From Cladophialophora immunda (lineage: Eukaryota > Ascomycota > Eurotiomycetes > Chaetothyriales > Herpotrichiellaceae), in contig NW_015622545.1 in assembly GCF_000835495.1 (NCBI RefSeq), positions 3,860,777 through 3,924,776 of the forward strand: a DNA stretch of 64,000 bases, given 5' to 3'. Numbering within the stretch: position 1 is the first letter of the stretch; the number at the start of each line of letters is the position of its first letter. This document shows positions 11,793-22,516 of the stretch, piece after piece. The notes under the pieces were generated by a model. It was not told the DNA's origin. It searched no databases and saw nothing but the letters and a program-made list of their open reading frames with translations. Both the position numbers and the translations under genes were made by a program.

Positions 11793-11936
11793 ATGATGTC
11801 TCGCCGTGGCTTCGACCTTGACCGGGGTCCTAATCCTGATCCTGAACAGGACCCGTTTTCCCAGACCGAGATCCACCACCCCGACAACGACCCCGACTCC
11901 ATCGACCCAAGTCCGAGCCCAACCAAACCCAGTTGA
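11793..11936 (+). CDS. candidate micro-ORF, 47 residues, acidic and Pro/Asp-rich
   Basis: ATG ATG at 11793/11796 opens a 47-codon frame beginning MMSRRGFDLDRGPNPDPEQ and ending TKPS with TGA 11934-11936. It is rich in Asp, Pro, Ser and Gln, with no membrane segment, and looks disordered. A CT-rich stretch precedes it, as in fungal 5' leaders. It could instead be the first exon of an unrecognised gene or chance. Confidence 0.25.
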   Translation: MMSRRGFDLDRGPNPDPEQDPFSQTEIHHPDNDPDSIDPSPSPTKPS

Positions 11937-12464
11937 TCATTCAAAACACAGTGTCGATATCCCCCCTTTTCCATATCCCTCACCCGACGAACAACTCCGA
12001 ATACCGTACGCGCCTCCATTCTCTTTAGATACGCTTTGCCGACGGCTCCGTGCTTTTGCCAGGGCTATTCGACGATCCGGCGGCAGGTTAGACCCGAAGG
12101 AGATGTCGCGCAGTGTCGACCCGGCTGGTGCCAGCGCCCCTTCCGTGCTTTGGTGTCATCGGATTTAGTGGGTCGAATTGCCATTCATTCTGAATGGGTA
12201 TGTTTGTCCTTATTCCTTTCGCATTCTTGATCAGGGGTCCCGGTGTGGACTTGCTGCTTCTTCCCATCAGCTACCTATCCCCGTACTCGAACCCCTTTAT
12301 TGCCTTCGCGGGGACTTACCACAGCAAGTCCCGAGACCGATTTGATAGAGGTCCCTCTCATTTCTAGTAGTCCATCGGCTTTGTTTGGGGGTTGGGTACT
12401 TGACAACGAGATTGTTGTTATTGTTGGAAGTGACGTTGGCATCAAGGTTGACAGCACGGCATGC

Positions 12465-12572
12465 TCATTTCTTGTGCAGACCAGGCACGTACACGTGGCG
12501 GAGGTAGATCCCGTAGATGCCCAAGAAGACGGACACGAGGCCCGAGTACCAGATTGAAACGCAGATGAACAT
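12465..12572 (-). CDS. candidate small membrane protein, 35 residues
   Basis: A 36-codon frame from ATG 12572 to TGA 12465 encodes a very hydrophobic peptide: MFICVSIWYSGLVSVFLGIY then a short basic tail RHVYVPGLHKK. It looks like one membrane-spanning helix with a positive tail. Upstream on the same strand are a TATAAG element (12810-12815) and about 200 bases of CTCTCTTCC/CTTTTTCC pyrimidine tracts, ending AAAAGATG. This promoter-like context is better than for other short ORFs in this gap. An intron after VPG with a longer C-terminus is possible. No family is recognised. Confidence 0.4.
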   Translation of the reverse strand: MFICVSIWYSGLVSVFLGIYGIYLRHVYVPGLHKK

Positions 12573-12809
12573 CTTTTCTTTTCCTCTCAAGTTCTTTGGG
12601 GGAAGATGGGAAGCTTTCGGGTTCGAGCTGATTGCAGAGAAAGGAGGGTGATGGAAAAAGAGTGGAAGAGAAAAGAGATTTAATGAATGAGTTTGTTGCG
12701 TCTGAGACGAGCTCGCCTGAGATCACTCGTAGCCTAAGAGAGATATCTGGAAGAGAGAGAATAAACTTGTAGATGATGTCTCCGTGACAGAAGGAGTGGG
12801 AGAGAAAGC

Positions 12810-12815
12810 CTTATA
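12810..12815 (-). promoter_or_regulatory. TATAAG box before the 35-residue ORF
   Basis: On the minus strand ATTCATATAAGGC precedes a long CT-rich leader and the ATG at 12572, about 240 bases downstream. Confidence 0.35.
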
Positions 12816-14753
12816 TGAATGACGATGATGGGACTGTCAGTGCTTCAGGGACGGATCCATCCCCCCCTTTTTTGCTGATTTATCGCCTTTTTTTCCCCTC
12901 TGCTTACCATTATCCACAATTTATGAGCAGTTTGCATTACTCGTCCAGCACAGAGGAGCACAAGTACTCAGTGGCCCCCCCGTATGGAGCGCGAGAAATC
13001 AAAAGGGGTGGTGGTGATGGGTGATGATGGTGGGTACTCGTACGAGAGGCAGAGGTCGGCCTCGGCCTCCCAGGTTGGAACGGTATGCCCTTTTTGCTGT
13101 TCCCATTTTTTGGAGCCCGTGTGGCTCCAATTGGCCGTGGGATCGAGCAATTATTATCAAGCAGGAAATTGGGGCAAGGTTTGCAACAGAGCAGGGAGGA
13201 CGAAGGGCCAGAAAAGAGAACCAGAAAAAAGACCGTGCGCCAGTAGTAGCTTGCGAGTTGAAGCTCGATCGTGGGTGTGGAGCTAGGAGCGCGTCGGAAT
13301 CGCGGCAAGGCTTCGTTTTCGGGCTTCCAAATCGTCAGACGCGAACCCGGCGAGGGGAGCAACGGCTGCTGCTGGCACCACTCACAAGCATCAAGGGCAA
13401 CAGGCTAATGGTGTGTCCCCATCGGCACTGTCATCATCATCATCACTCGTGATCAGCTCGTAATTAAAGGGGGGAGGATGGCTTAGGTAAACTTGCAGAT
13501 TGAAACGACCTGAGATATCGACATATGGATGGACATGTGTTCACTGGTTGGTGGTGAACGGGCAAGACAACACAGTTATTAACATGCACAGCTGGGAGCC
13601 CGGATCCGACGGCTTTCCGTGCTCCGGCTCCAGTCGTTTTCATTGTTCGTGAGCTGGGGTTTGCCCAGAGGTTGCCGAGACGATCAAATTTCGGGGTGTC
13701 GGGAACGAAAACAACGCGAAATCATAATAATGCGAAGCCGGGCCAGCCGGGAAGGGTTCAATGAAATCCCTTCTCCTCCCGTTTCCTTCATTTCAACGTT
13801 GTATCGTCTCATGTGTGTTTGAGATCAGTGGAGATGAGATCGGACTCGACTTGGGCTCGAGCTCGACTATCAGGCCGGTTTGCTGCCCGCGAGAGGGGAA
13901 TGACAAAGATGGTCACGGGTAAATAAATGGGTGCTCTGCCCCCGTCAAAGAATCCAGCAGTAAATTCAGTGGCAAAGGGAAGACAAAGCCTACAAGATTG
14001 TCTCTAGGATTGAAGGACTGCCTTGAGGCGAGATCATCATTTCTGAATGGTGAGTATATGTCTCAGCAAATGGTGCACCCAGTTGAGGAGCAAGACTTGG
14101 AAGATGGCGAAGCTGAGGACCCTTTATCCCAAGACAAAGAACACTGAGGCTGGACGTTCTCGTATACAGGACCTTCGAGGTAACATGCTGCAAGGAGCTC
14201 TTTGATTTCGAAAGAGCCGTCCGAGGCTATGGACGGCATACAGACGTCAATGCAACAAAGCACATAGCATCAGGTTTACTAAATCGAGACTATGGCAATA
14301 GCAGTCGGGGAAGCTCTTACAGAACCCTTATTCGTTGGATACATGCATCTTTCTCTATACTTTGCCCCGGACGCAACCTGCGAATACACCATCTTTAAGC
14401 CCAGCTATACTATGGAATCTAGACGTCAATGAAGAATACAGTCTTCCACCCTCCCCTGCTCCTCTGGCCAATCAGAGCCCATGCGATATCCGTGGGTCTC
14501 TCGGCCTGCCGCAGCCAATCAAAAGCCACGGACCAACACACTTCTCGTATATCAATAAATTGCAGATAACGATACGATCTTAACATCAAAGACTTTGCAC
14601 CTCGCCCGTCTCTGTAGCGAGCATCACTCGCCCATTTACAAGACTGGGAGACGAGTCCTAGACAATACTCTCTGACTGTGACACACACACACACCGGCAA
14701 TAACTGACGATCCACAAAGGGGACAGAGCTGCTCCATCTCATAATGCCAGAAC
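12816..14753. other. gene-poor spacer with simple repeats
   Basis: Nearly 2 kb with no supportable gene. A short (CAT)n tract lies at about 13430-13446 and a (CA)n run at about 14680-14694. The last few hundred bases are the presumed promoter of the regulator at 14754. Confidence 0.5.
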
Positions 14754-16619
14754 ATGCCGAGGAAGACTACAGGTTGTTGGACTTGCCGAGCGCGCAAGAA
14801 ACGGTGTGACGATGGCCGGCCCTGCTGTTCCTCTTGTACACTGCGTGCCATAACCTGCTATGGGTACGACGAGAAGCCACAATGGATGGATGGTGGCGAG
14901 GCCGAGAAGACTGTCATGGAAGGCATCAAACGTCAGATCAAAGAGAGCTACAGACGTCGGCGCTCCAGAGGTTCTGGGATCAAGTCTCGCCATGTCAGGC
15001 GCGAAATCGCTCCGAGCACATTCGATCCGTCGTCGCCATCGTCGGTGTGGCCCCAGGATAAGCCCACGCCGTCAGATAACAGCACAGTTCCTTCCCATCA
15101 TCAGCAAGGCCCGAATTGGGGAAATCCAGACCGGTTCAGCGCATACCTTGTTGCGCGCATCGCAAGGACTGAGCCACAGAGCCCAAACACCTCCGGCCCC
15201 GTATCGGACCGCAACCAATCAGTCTCTGCCTCCCCGAGTCGAGACCTGAGTACCCGGATCCCGTTTGACGAAGAAGAGCTCAATCTGGTCATGTACTACC
15301 TCGACCACATATTTCCCAGGCTGTCCCCGTATTTCAAACACTACGCAGGAGACACCGGCAGAGGCTGGCTTCTCAATCTGTTTTTGCGGACGAAACCACT
15401 GTGCAATGCCGCCGTCTGCCTGAGTGCATGCGACAAGGCCCAGTTCGTGCTGGGACCGCTTAGCGACATTCCGCAGCCATACCATGAGCTGGAGATGCAG
15501 CATTTGCGGAGCGTGGCAGATATGCGCGACCATCTCGATCAGCTATCCAAAAAGACGGGCGCCAGCCAGATGGCGGCAGGCGTGGAGGCCCTTGCCTGTA
15601 TCATACATTTGATTTTCTTCGAGGTTCGTTTCACCCGCGTCATTCGCTGTTACTCTGGTGTGGCCCTGACTGACAATGTCCAGCTTTGGATTCCACGAAA
15701 GGGACTTATGAGCGATTGGGTCATGCACTTGGATGCAGCCAGCGCTCTGCTGTCCTCTCTCGACGTTTCGCCGCTCCCTTCTGAAGAATCCCCGATCTCC
15801 GAGACGTTGGAAGTCTCCCATCCTCACGAATACGAGGCCCAATGCAAATTCCCGACCGAGTTTCTGTCCGAAGGAGAACAATTGGCTTTCGACTTCTTTC
15901 TCGACTTCTACATCTATTGTTTCATCAACGCCACAGCGAGCCTGGGACTCACACCACAATCTGCGCAGTCGATTCGCAGAGTCCGCGCCTTGTGCCATCA
16001 AAATCCGGCCAGGCTGTGGGACAGACGGGGATGCGAAGACTGGGTCCTGCTCACGCTCCTCGACATTGCCATTCTCCGGGACTGGAAGCAGAAGTCCTCC
16101 CGCGCCGGGACCCTGAGCCTCCGAGAATTGAACCGCCGTGCCGAGATCATCGAGAGCCGGCTTCACGAGGGCGTGGCAAAGTTCGCCGGCCCCTTCTCCC
16201 CCTCGACTTTTGCCGCCGTGGACGAGGAAAAACGCATGGTCACAAACATCTACGTCAACGGCGCGCTGGTATTTCTCCACGTCGTGGTGTCAGGCTTCTA
16301 CCCCAACATCCCCGAGATACGGCAGAGCGTCTTGCGGACGCTGCAGGCGCTCGAATACATGCGCGAGCACTCGGCGATCAATTTTCCATCCTGGCCGTAC
16401 TGTGTTGCCGGTTGCCTGGCCCTGGAGTCGGAGTATTCCCGCTTCCGCGCCCTGGTGCCCCCTTTCGAGAAGGGCAAACATCCCTTGGTGCTGTCAAAGT
16501 GGACGCTGGAAATCATAGAGGAGTGTTGGAAGACTCGGGCATCGCAGCCCGAAGGAGAAGAGTCCTGTAGTTGGGTGACAGCTATGAACCATCTGGGGAC
16601 CCGACTGCTACTTCTATAA
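14754..16619 (+). CDS. Zn2Cys6 transcription factor
   Basis: Nuclear binuclear-zinc regulator. The DNA-binding domain is at the N-terminus (residues 8-35): CWTCRARKKRCDDG then CCSSC and a final Cys, spacing C-X2-C-X6-C-X6-C-X2-C-X6-C. A Lys/Arg-rich segment follows (SYRRRRSRGSG). The long C-terminal half resembles the fungal-specific regulatory domain of the PF11951 type. The frame is open for 621 codons, but 15624-15683 starts GTTCGT, has CTGAC and ends CAG; this 60-base stretch may be an in-frame intron, which would join FFE to LWIPRKG. It ends 47 bp from the convergent amidase, and may regulate that gene or the next transporter. Confidence 0.87.
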   Translation: MPRKTTGCWTCRARKKRCDDGRPCCSSCTLRAITCYGYDEKPQWMDGGEAEKTVMEGIKRQIKESYRRRRSRGSGIKSRHVRREIAPSTFDPSSPSSVWPQDKPTPSDNSTVPSHHQQGPNWGNPDRFSAYLVARIARTEPQSPNTSGPVSDRNQSVSASPSRDLSTRIPFDEEELNLVMYYLDHIFPRLSPYFKHYAGDTGRGWLLNLFLRTKPLCNAAVCLSACDKAQFVLGPLSDIPQPYHELEMQHLRSVADMRDHLDQLSKKTGASQMAAGVEALACIIHLIFFEVRFTRVIRCYSGVALTDNVQLWIPRKGLMSDWVMHLDAASALLSSLDVSPLPSEESPISETLEVSHPHEYEAQCKFPTEFLSEGEQLAFDFFLDFYIYCFINATASLGLTPQSAQSIRRVRALCHQNPARLWDRRGCEDWVLLTLLDIAILRDWKQKSSRAGTLSLRELNRRAEIIESRLHEGVAKFAGPFSPSTFAAVDEEKRMVTNIYVNGALVFLHVVVSGFYPNIPEIRQSVLRTLQALEYMREHSAINFPSWPYCVAGCLALESEYSRFRALVPPFEKGKHPLVLSKWTLEIIEECWKTRASQPEGEESCSWVTAMNHLGTRLLLL

Positions 16620-16666
16620 ATCCCCTTCACCAAAAAAACAACAACAACAGCCCGGTGCGCAATGAC

Positions 16667-18695
16667 TCAGGAGCTCTTCTGCTTGACGGCCAGAGCCGTG
16701 GAAATCAGCTCCACTATTCCAAGGATCTTTTCCTCTTGAAGTCTGCGTCCGACGAGCTGCAAGCCGACTGGCGTGCCTTGTTGAACTTCTGGGTCGTCTT
16801 TTTTGGCAAAAGGAAGTTGATCGTTAGCAAGGTTTCAACCTGCAACACCACACCAATGTCCGGGGCCTACTCACACTCTTCCCAGGTTTTCTTGTCCAGG
16901 TCATTCAAGGGCTGGTAGTCCTTGTCGAAGGTGTCAACCGTCTTGTCGACTTTGGTGACCGGGAAGACGACGGATGTATAGTCGAGGGTGTTAACCCAAG
17001 GAGTATAACCTGGGGAAGCGTAAGCAGTCAGTTCCTGGGCCACAAAGTGACGAATCGAAAACCGGAGGATCCAGCACATACCAACGTGCATTGCCTTCTC
17101 GAATTGAAGCGCGGCAAAGGGCGCGACTGGTGTCAGGATCGCGTCCACCGGTCTGCCAGACTCGGTTTGCTTGGCGGTGCTGTTCCAGTACTCCATGTAC
17201 TCCTGTTGATATTGCCGGAGCTTGAGATTAATTTCCCAGACCTTATCGATCGTCTTAGGCGTCCCAGCCTGTTCGCCATAGAATTCCTTGACCCGGTCTT
17301 GGAGAGGCTCACCGGAGAGCCCGATGTGATGCCATATGTCAACCCCGGAATCGGCGGTGAAGGCTTCAAACTGTTTCCCATGGTCAGAGCCAGATCTATG
17401 CAAACGATGTCTCCGAAAGCAATCGACCACTTACAGCCAGTTCGATGGCCCTCGTGTGCGACGGCGGCTTCCATTCCACGACATCGTGGCCCATTTCGAG
17501 GATCAGCTCTTTAACCGTCTCAAATGCCCTGCGGACGGCGGGCTGGGGATCCACCACGCCGTCGGTCGGCAGCAGCCCAAACGTGAGCTTGCTGCCGTCC
17601 GCAGGTAGCGGAGAGCACAGCTCATCCCTCCAGGGCATTTCCACCACTGCGGGGTCGTGGAGCCATGGTTCCTGGCTCAATACCGACCGAAGCATCAACT
17701 TCAGTGCTCCGGGAGATGAGGCTATCGGCCCACAAACGGATGGGATTGTGTTCTGCCCGGGCATGCTGTTGGCGGCGCCCGCGTATGGGAGACGACCGAA
17801 TGAGGGTCTGATGCCATAGAGCCCGTTGAAAGCAGAGGGGATCCTGGGGATGATGGAATAAGCTGGGACCATCTCTCGAAAATCATCCGGTAGCCATTCT
17901 TACCTTATGCTTCCTCCAATGTCTGTGCCAAAGCCTATGGGACTTCCTCGCATGCCGACGAGGGCCCCTTCGCCGCCAGAGCTACCACCGCAGCTCATGA
18001 GACGATTGTGGGGGTTCAAGGTAAACCCGACGATGTTGTTCCACGTGAGGCCGCTCATCACGGTATGTGGGAGGCTTGTCTTGCAAAACGGCACCGCTCC
18101 GAGGGCCTTGGCCTCGCGGACCAGTTCGCTGTCGAAGTTTTTCTCCTTCCCCGTGCCCTTGACGCCTTCAAAAGTGTCAATCCACCCGACATATCCCATG
18201 GTCGTCTCCACGCCCTTGACGTGGAATTGGTCCTTGAAGCTGACGGGGAGTCCATGGAGCGGACCCGTCGGGCCATTCGCAGCCGCGAATGCCGCATCCA
18301 GTTCTTTGGCTCGCTCAATCGCCAGGTCAAAGAATATTTCGTGGAGGCAATTCGTCTGTTCAACGGCGAGGATTTAGTCAACCCAGCCGGATGCACACAC
18401 ACCGAAGATGGGTGATACCAACCAACTGATGGGCCAGCGCTGCTCGATGGCAGAAGGCCGTCACGACCTCGACAGCCGTCCATTTCCCTGTCGTAGTGTG
18501 TTCCGTGATCCGGACCGCGTCGCTCTCGGTGATCTCGACTTCTCGCGGAGACAGGAATTGCTGCACGTAGGCACCGGTGACATCCTTCTGATCGGCGGGC
18601 GAGGGGAGCGGGGAGGCCAGTCGCCATTCCGGTGGAATAGCCGCCAATATCGACTCTCGCTTCTTCTGCGCGCGTTCTTGCCAGGTCGAAGCCAT
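16667..18695 (-). CDS. amidase (amidase-signature family, acetamidase-like)
   Basis: Hydrolyses a carboxamide to acid plus ammonia using a Ser-cisSer-Lys triad. The spliced frame shows the catalytic Lys in VPFCKTSLPHT, the Gly/Ser loop CGGSSGGEGA and the nucleophile segment GTDIGGSIR, then the C-terminal VGLQLVGRR typical of fungal amidases. About six introns; the first follows AALAHQL (about 18410). ATG 18695 (MASTWQERAQKK) is preferred over one six codons upstream. Stop TGA is at 16667-16669 after KQKSS. It is divergent from the DUR3-like transporter across a region with AGATAA sites, suggesting nitrogen-source control. Because salicylate-type genes lie nearby, an aromatic amide substrate is also possible. 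Confidence 0.9.
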
Positions 18696-19646
18696 GGTGA
18701 TGCAAGATACCAAAAAGATAGCGACGCGTGCAGGAAGGGATGTTTGAGAGGCAGTGGTGAGGGGATTCTTTATGGTGTTGTCGGTGTTGTAGCATATATT
18801 ATGTTTCCCAGGTCCAGACCTTGGAGAAATTCAGGTCTTGGGCGACTCACAATTCCGCGCCATGGCACGAGGAGATGGGCGCGGTCGAGGGATGGATGAT
18901 TCATTCCGTGCCTGGGGAAAGCGCACCTCCTCGCTAGGCCACTGACTCTGATAACGTTTGTTTTCTTGTCTTGCATATCGGCATCGATAGAACAATTCCC
19001 TTCTTGTTTTGGGACGCGCTGAATGTTCTAGATCAGCGTATGAGAAATCCTTCTGGCCGTTTTGGCAGAGAAACGGACGAAATGCCACGGGTGGCGTCTT
19101 GAGGCTTGATAATTGCCGTGCTCGCATACGGGGTGCCCCATAGCACTAAGAGATACGAAGACCGGAGACACGCTGCCCCTGGGTCTCGGGCTGGCCAATG
19201 ATCTGGCAGTGTTGAAGAGATACTCAACGGCGGGAAACCAGGGGGGTAGGCGCGGTTGAATCCAACGGCGGCAACGTCTGCATACTCGTATTATCTGTCG
19301 CCCTTCTCTATTGATCCTGCTGTGATCGACGCCAGACTATCGACTTGCATGAAGGAGATATCCGTAACCGTTTTGCGAGATTCTGTCACTCGCATGGGAA
19401 GAACCAGAAGTATCTCTTATCTTCAAAGCCCAGACAGACGGCACAGTTGACTCCAAGGTCGAAGGGACCCCTCTTGTTCTGGGTTCCTTATCTCTCGCTC
19501 CGTGCGAGGGATAGAGATATAAAAATGGGCGACATGGAGGTCGGTCTCGCGAGGCCCTCATCTCACTCAACGACGAACCATCGAACCCTCCCGAGCTGCC
19601 ACCATCGTCTGCGTGTCGCATATCCAGATCCCGTCACCGGCTCGCC
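18696..19646. promoter_or_regulatory. divergent amidase / transporter control region with AGATAA sites
   Basis: The 951 bp between two divergent starts holds TTATCT (AGATAA on the other strand) at 19291-19296, 19417-19422 and 19488-19493, all within 360 bp of the transporter ATG, and AGATAG near 18716 on the amidase side. These match HGATAR, the site of AreA/NIT2-type nitrogen GATA factors. Functional binding is inferred. Confidence 0.5.
19518..19525 (+). promoter_or_regulatory. TATAAAAA box of the DUR3-like transporter
   Basis: GATATAAAAATGGG lies about 120 bp before ATG 19647, the usual distance for fungal TATA boxes in this window. Confidence 0.5.
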
Positions 19647-21792
19647 ATGTCGACATATTCCGTTGGACCAGAGCTGAAAGTGCTGAGCCCCGGCATTGGC
19701 TATGGCATCATTGCTGGGATTGGCGCGGTCTTCTGCCTGGTCATGATCCTGACGACCAAGTTCCAGAACCGCTACTTCGCCTTCTCCACCAAACAGTCCG
19801 AGGAGTTCAACACGGCGTCCCGAAATGTCAAGCCCGGTCTCATTGTGGCAGGGATTGTGTCTGCGTGGACCTGGTCTGCAACGCTGCTCACGAGCTCCAC
19901 CTTCGCATACTCGTTCGGTATCTCAGGGCCAATGTGGTATGCTGCCCTCGGTTCGTCGCAGGTGATATTGTTCGCCCTGCTCTCGCTCAGGGTCAAAAGA
20001 GATGTACCGGGAGCACATACGTTTCCGGAGATTGTTCTGTCTCGCCATGGCAAAGGTGGGTCATTAGCTGGCAGTTGCATATCAACCAACAGACTAACAA
20101 ACATGCAGTGGCTCACGGCATCTATACGTTCTTCGGATGGGTCGTTAACATGTGTAAGTTCCCCTCTGCGAACGCATATGGGCACCTCAACATTTGAAGA
20201 ACTCTTCGCTAACCTCTTGTTACCTTTTCGAATCACAGTCGTTGGTGCTACACTGGTGCTAGGAGGATCACAGGTACTGGCGGGACTCTCAGGCGTCAAT
20301 GTCTATGCAGCTTGTTTTATTGTAAGTCATCGAAGTGAACAGCATGGACATATTACTCACACGCCTCATCACGCAGATCCCCATCGCTGTCGCCGCCTAC
20401 GTTATCCAAGGTGGACTTCGAAGCACCTTTGTGGCCGACTACCTACACACTGTGATTCTCTTTGTGGCAATCTTCATCTTTGCCTTTACGCTGTACACCT
20501 CAGATGACTACACCGGCAGCCCGGGAAAGGTCTACGATCTCCTGGTCGAGGCTTCGAAGCAGACTCCCCTTGCTGGAAACCGTCATGGCTCGTGGCTCAC
20601 GTTTCAATCCTCCACCGGCATCAAGTTCGCCGCTGTCATCTTCCTCGGCAGTTTCTCGACGGTCTGGCTCGACCAGGCGTACTGGCAGCGCGCGATTGCT
20701 TCGAAGCCAGAGACCAGCGTGAAAGCATACCTCTTAGGCGGGGTAAGTGCCCATTGAAGGGTCCTTCGACTTCTGTTGGCTCAAATGAAAGATTTGGTTG
20801 CTAATTCTCAAGGACAGTTGGCGTGGTATGGGATTCCATACGGATTTGCAACGGTCATGGGCCTAGGCGCTGTCGCGTTGACCGGCTCCCCATCCTTCCC
20901 AACCTACCCTAACCCTCTCAATGCAGCGCAGGTCGGAGGAGGCTTTGCAGCGCCAGCCACAGCAATCGCTCTGATGGGCAAGAATGGAGCAGCCTTGATG
21001 CTGCTGCTCCTGTTCATGGCAGTCACCTCGGCAGCATCAGCCGAGCTTATTGCTGTGTCCTCGCTTTGGACATTTGATGTCTATAAGCTCTATATCAACC
21101 CCTCGGCCTCGTCCTCCAAGCTGGTCACTCAGGCCCATTACGGCATTGTGGCGTACTCTTTGATACTGGCGGCCTTCTGCTGCGCCCTGAGTGCCAGTGG
21201 CATCGACATCACCTGGATTCTGACCGTGGGTGGCGTCCTTGTGGGAGGAGGCGGCATTCCCCTAGGACTTATCGTTCTGTTCCCGTCGAGAATGTCAACC
21301 GCGGCAGCTATCGGGGCTCCGCTGATCGCCTCGCCGCTGGGGCTCACCGCTTGGTTTGTCACGACACATATCCGCTCCGGAACGATCAATGCTGTGACCA
21401 CAGGCGACCTCACCAATGCCTTGGTCGGTAGTGCCACTGCCTGCGGTACTGGAGCGGTCGTGGCGGTGGTCTTCTCCCTCCTCTTCCCGTACAAATACAC
21501 CTCGACGGATCCCGCGCATATCGCCCGCGTGCAAAAGATTCAGGGCACCACAACCCTCCACGGCCGTGAGGTACTCACAGAGTTAAACCCCAGCACGGCA
21601 CCCACCGTAGGGGACGAGAAACTAGGCGAGACCAAGGCCGAACAATCCACAATTGCCCCGGTATCGACGAGCACCTCCCAACCCGGCGCCGGTGCTGCCA
21701 CAGGCAACGACGTCGTCGACTACCTCCTAGCCAACCACATCGAGCCGCTGGATCTCAAGGCGTACCAGCGCGCCCGCCGCCTGGCCTACTGA
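19647..21792 (+). CDS. DUR3-like solute:sodium symporter (urea/polyamine type), in-frame TGA
   Basis: Plasma-membrane SSS-family active transporter resembling fungal urea permease DUR3. Exons 19647-20055, 20109-20153, 20239-20321, 20377-20742 and 20818-21792; all junctions are GT...AG and restore IVLSRHGKVAHGIYTFFGW, NMFVGATLVLGG and LLGGLAWYGIPYG. Many hydrophobic helices follow SAWTWSATLLTSSTFAYSF. The frame stops at TGA 21790-21792 right after RARRLAY, giving 625 residues. The next 95 codons continue in the same frame as GCGVFFVLAIVLFPF and a further membrane segment to TAG 22078-22080. The natural C-terminus therefore appears cut by one nonsense codon (ancestral Trp is plausible). Confidence 0.85.
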
Positions 21793-22080
21793 GGCTGCGG
21801 GGTCTTCTTCGTGCTGGCCATCGTGCTGTTCCCCTTCACCTTTTTCGGGACCGGGTACATCTTCACCAAGGCCGCCTTCACGGGCTGGGTCGTCGTCAGC
21901 TTCATCTGGGTCTTCTTCAGCGCCATCGCCTGCATCCTCTGGCCCGTGCTGGAAAGCTACCCGACCTTGCGGGACATGACGAGAATGCTCCTCCGAGACA
22001 CGTTCGACCGCAAGGCCAACGAAGAGGCGGTGGCGCATTCGGCGCCCGTGGAGCAGCGCGAATTTAGTTCCCCGGCTTAG
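21793..22080 (+). pseudogene. C-terminal two-helix tail of the DUR3-like transporter, beyond the TGA
   Basis: Same-frame continuation after the TGA: two hydrophobic segments (VFFVLAIVLFPFTFFGTGYI and VVVSFIWVFFSAIACI) and a hydrophilic tail ending EFSSPA. Codon use and character match the rest of the transporter, so it belongs to the ancestral gene. No splice acceptor lies just past the stop that could remove it. Confidence 0.75.
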
Positions 22081-22516
22081 AGGGAGCGACTTCAGATCAA
22101 GGGGATCTGATTTGCGTGCGTCGGTGATGAATAGAGGCCATACATGGACAGTGGGTGATGGGGCATAGAAAAAAAGTCTTTCTCGCGCGAGTCCGAGACC
22201 AGGAGGAGATGAGACCATTCAAATTATAATGGGGGAGGGCACCCAGCTGGGTTAAACGAAGACAGGAGTGAAGGAAAGAAAGATACAAAACAAGGGAGTC
22301 GACACCGCTCTCGTTCCCTCTTCCCTTTTCCTGTCAGCAGCCTCGAGTGCTAAGTAAAAGCAGCTTGACAGATTCTCGAATGTAGTTAGTGTGTGCATCG
22401 GTGCTCATATGTGTTCATGCTCCTCCCTCTTTCCTTCGACGAAGATACATAAGACTCCGACTCTGCCAACTTTGCTTGCTAAAGGGTATCAACAGACCCC
22501 TCCAGAGTAAACCAAA
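22081..22516. other. convergent 3' intergenic
   Basis: Between the convergent 3' ends of the transporter and the monooxygenase; no gene seen. Confidence 0.5.

Noticed and set aside
13427..13449. CAT-repeat considered as a CRISPR or structured repeat
   Set aside because: Plain trinucleotide microsatellite; no spacer pattern, and eukaryotic context.
15543..16280. 245-codon minus-strand frame
   Set aside because: Antisense of the Zn2Cys6 regulator.
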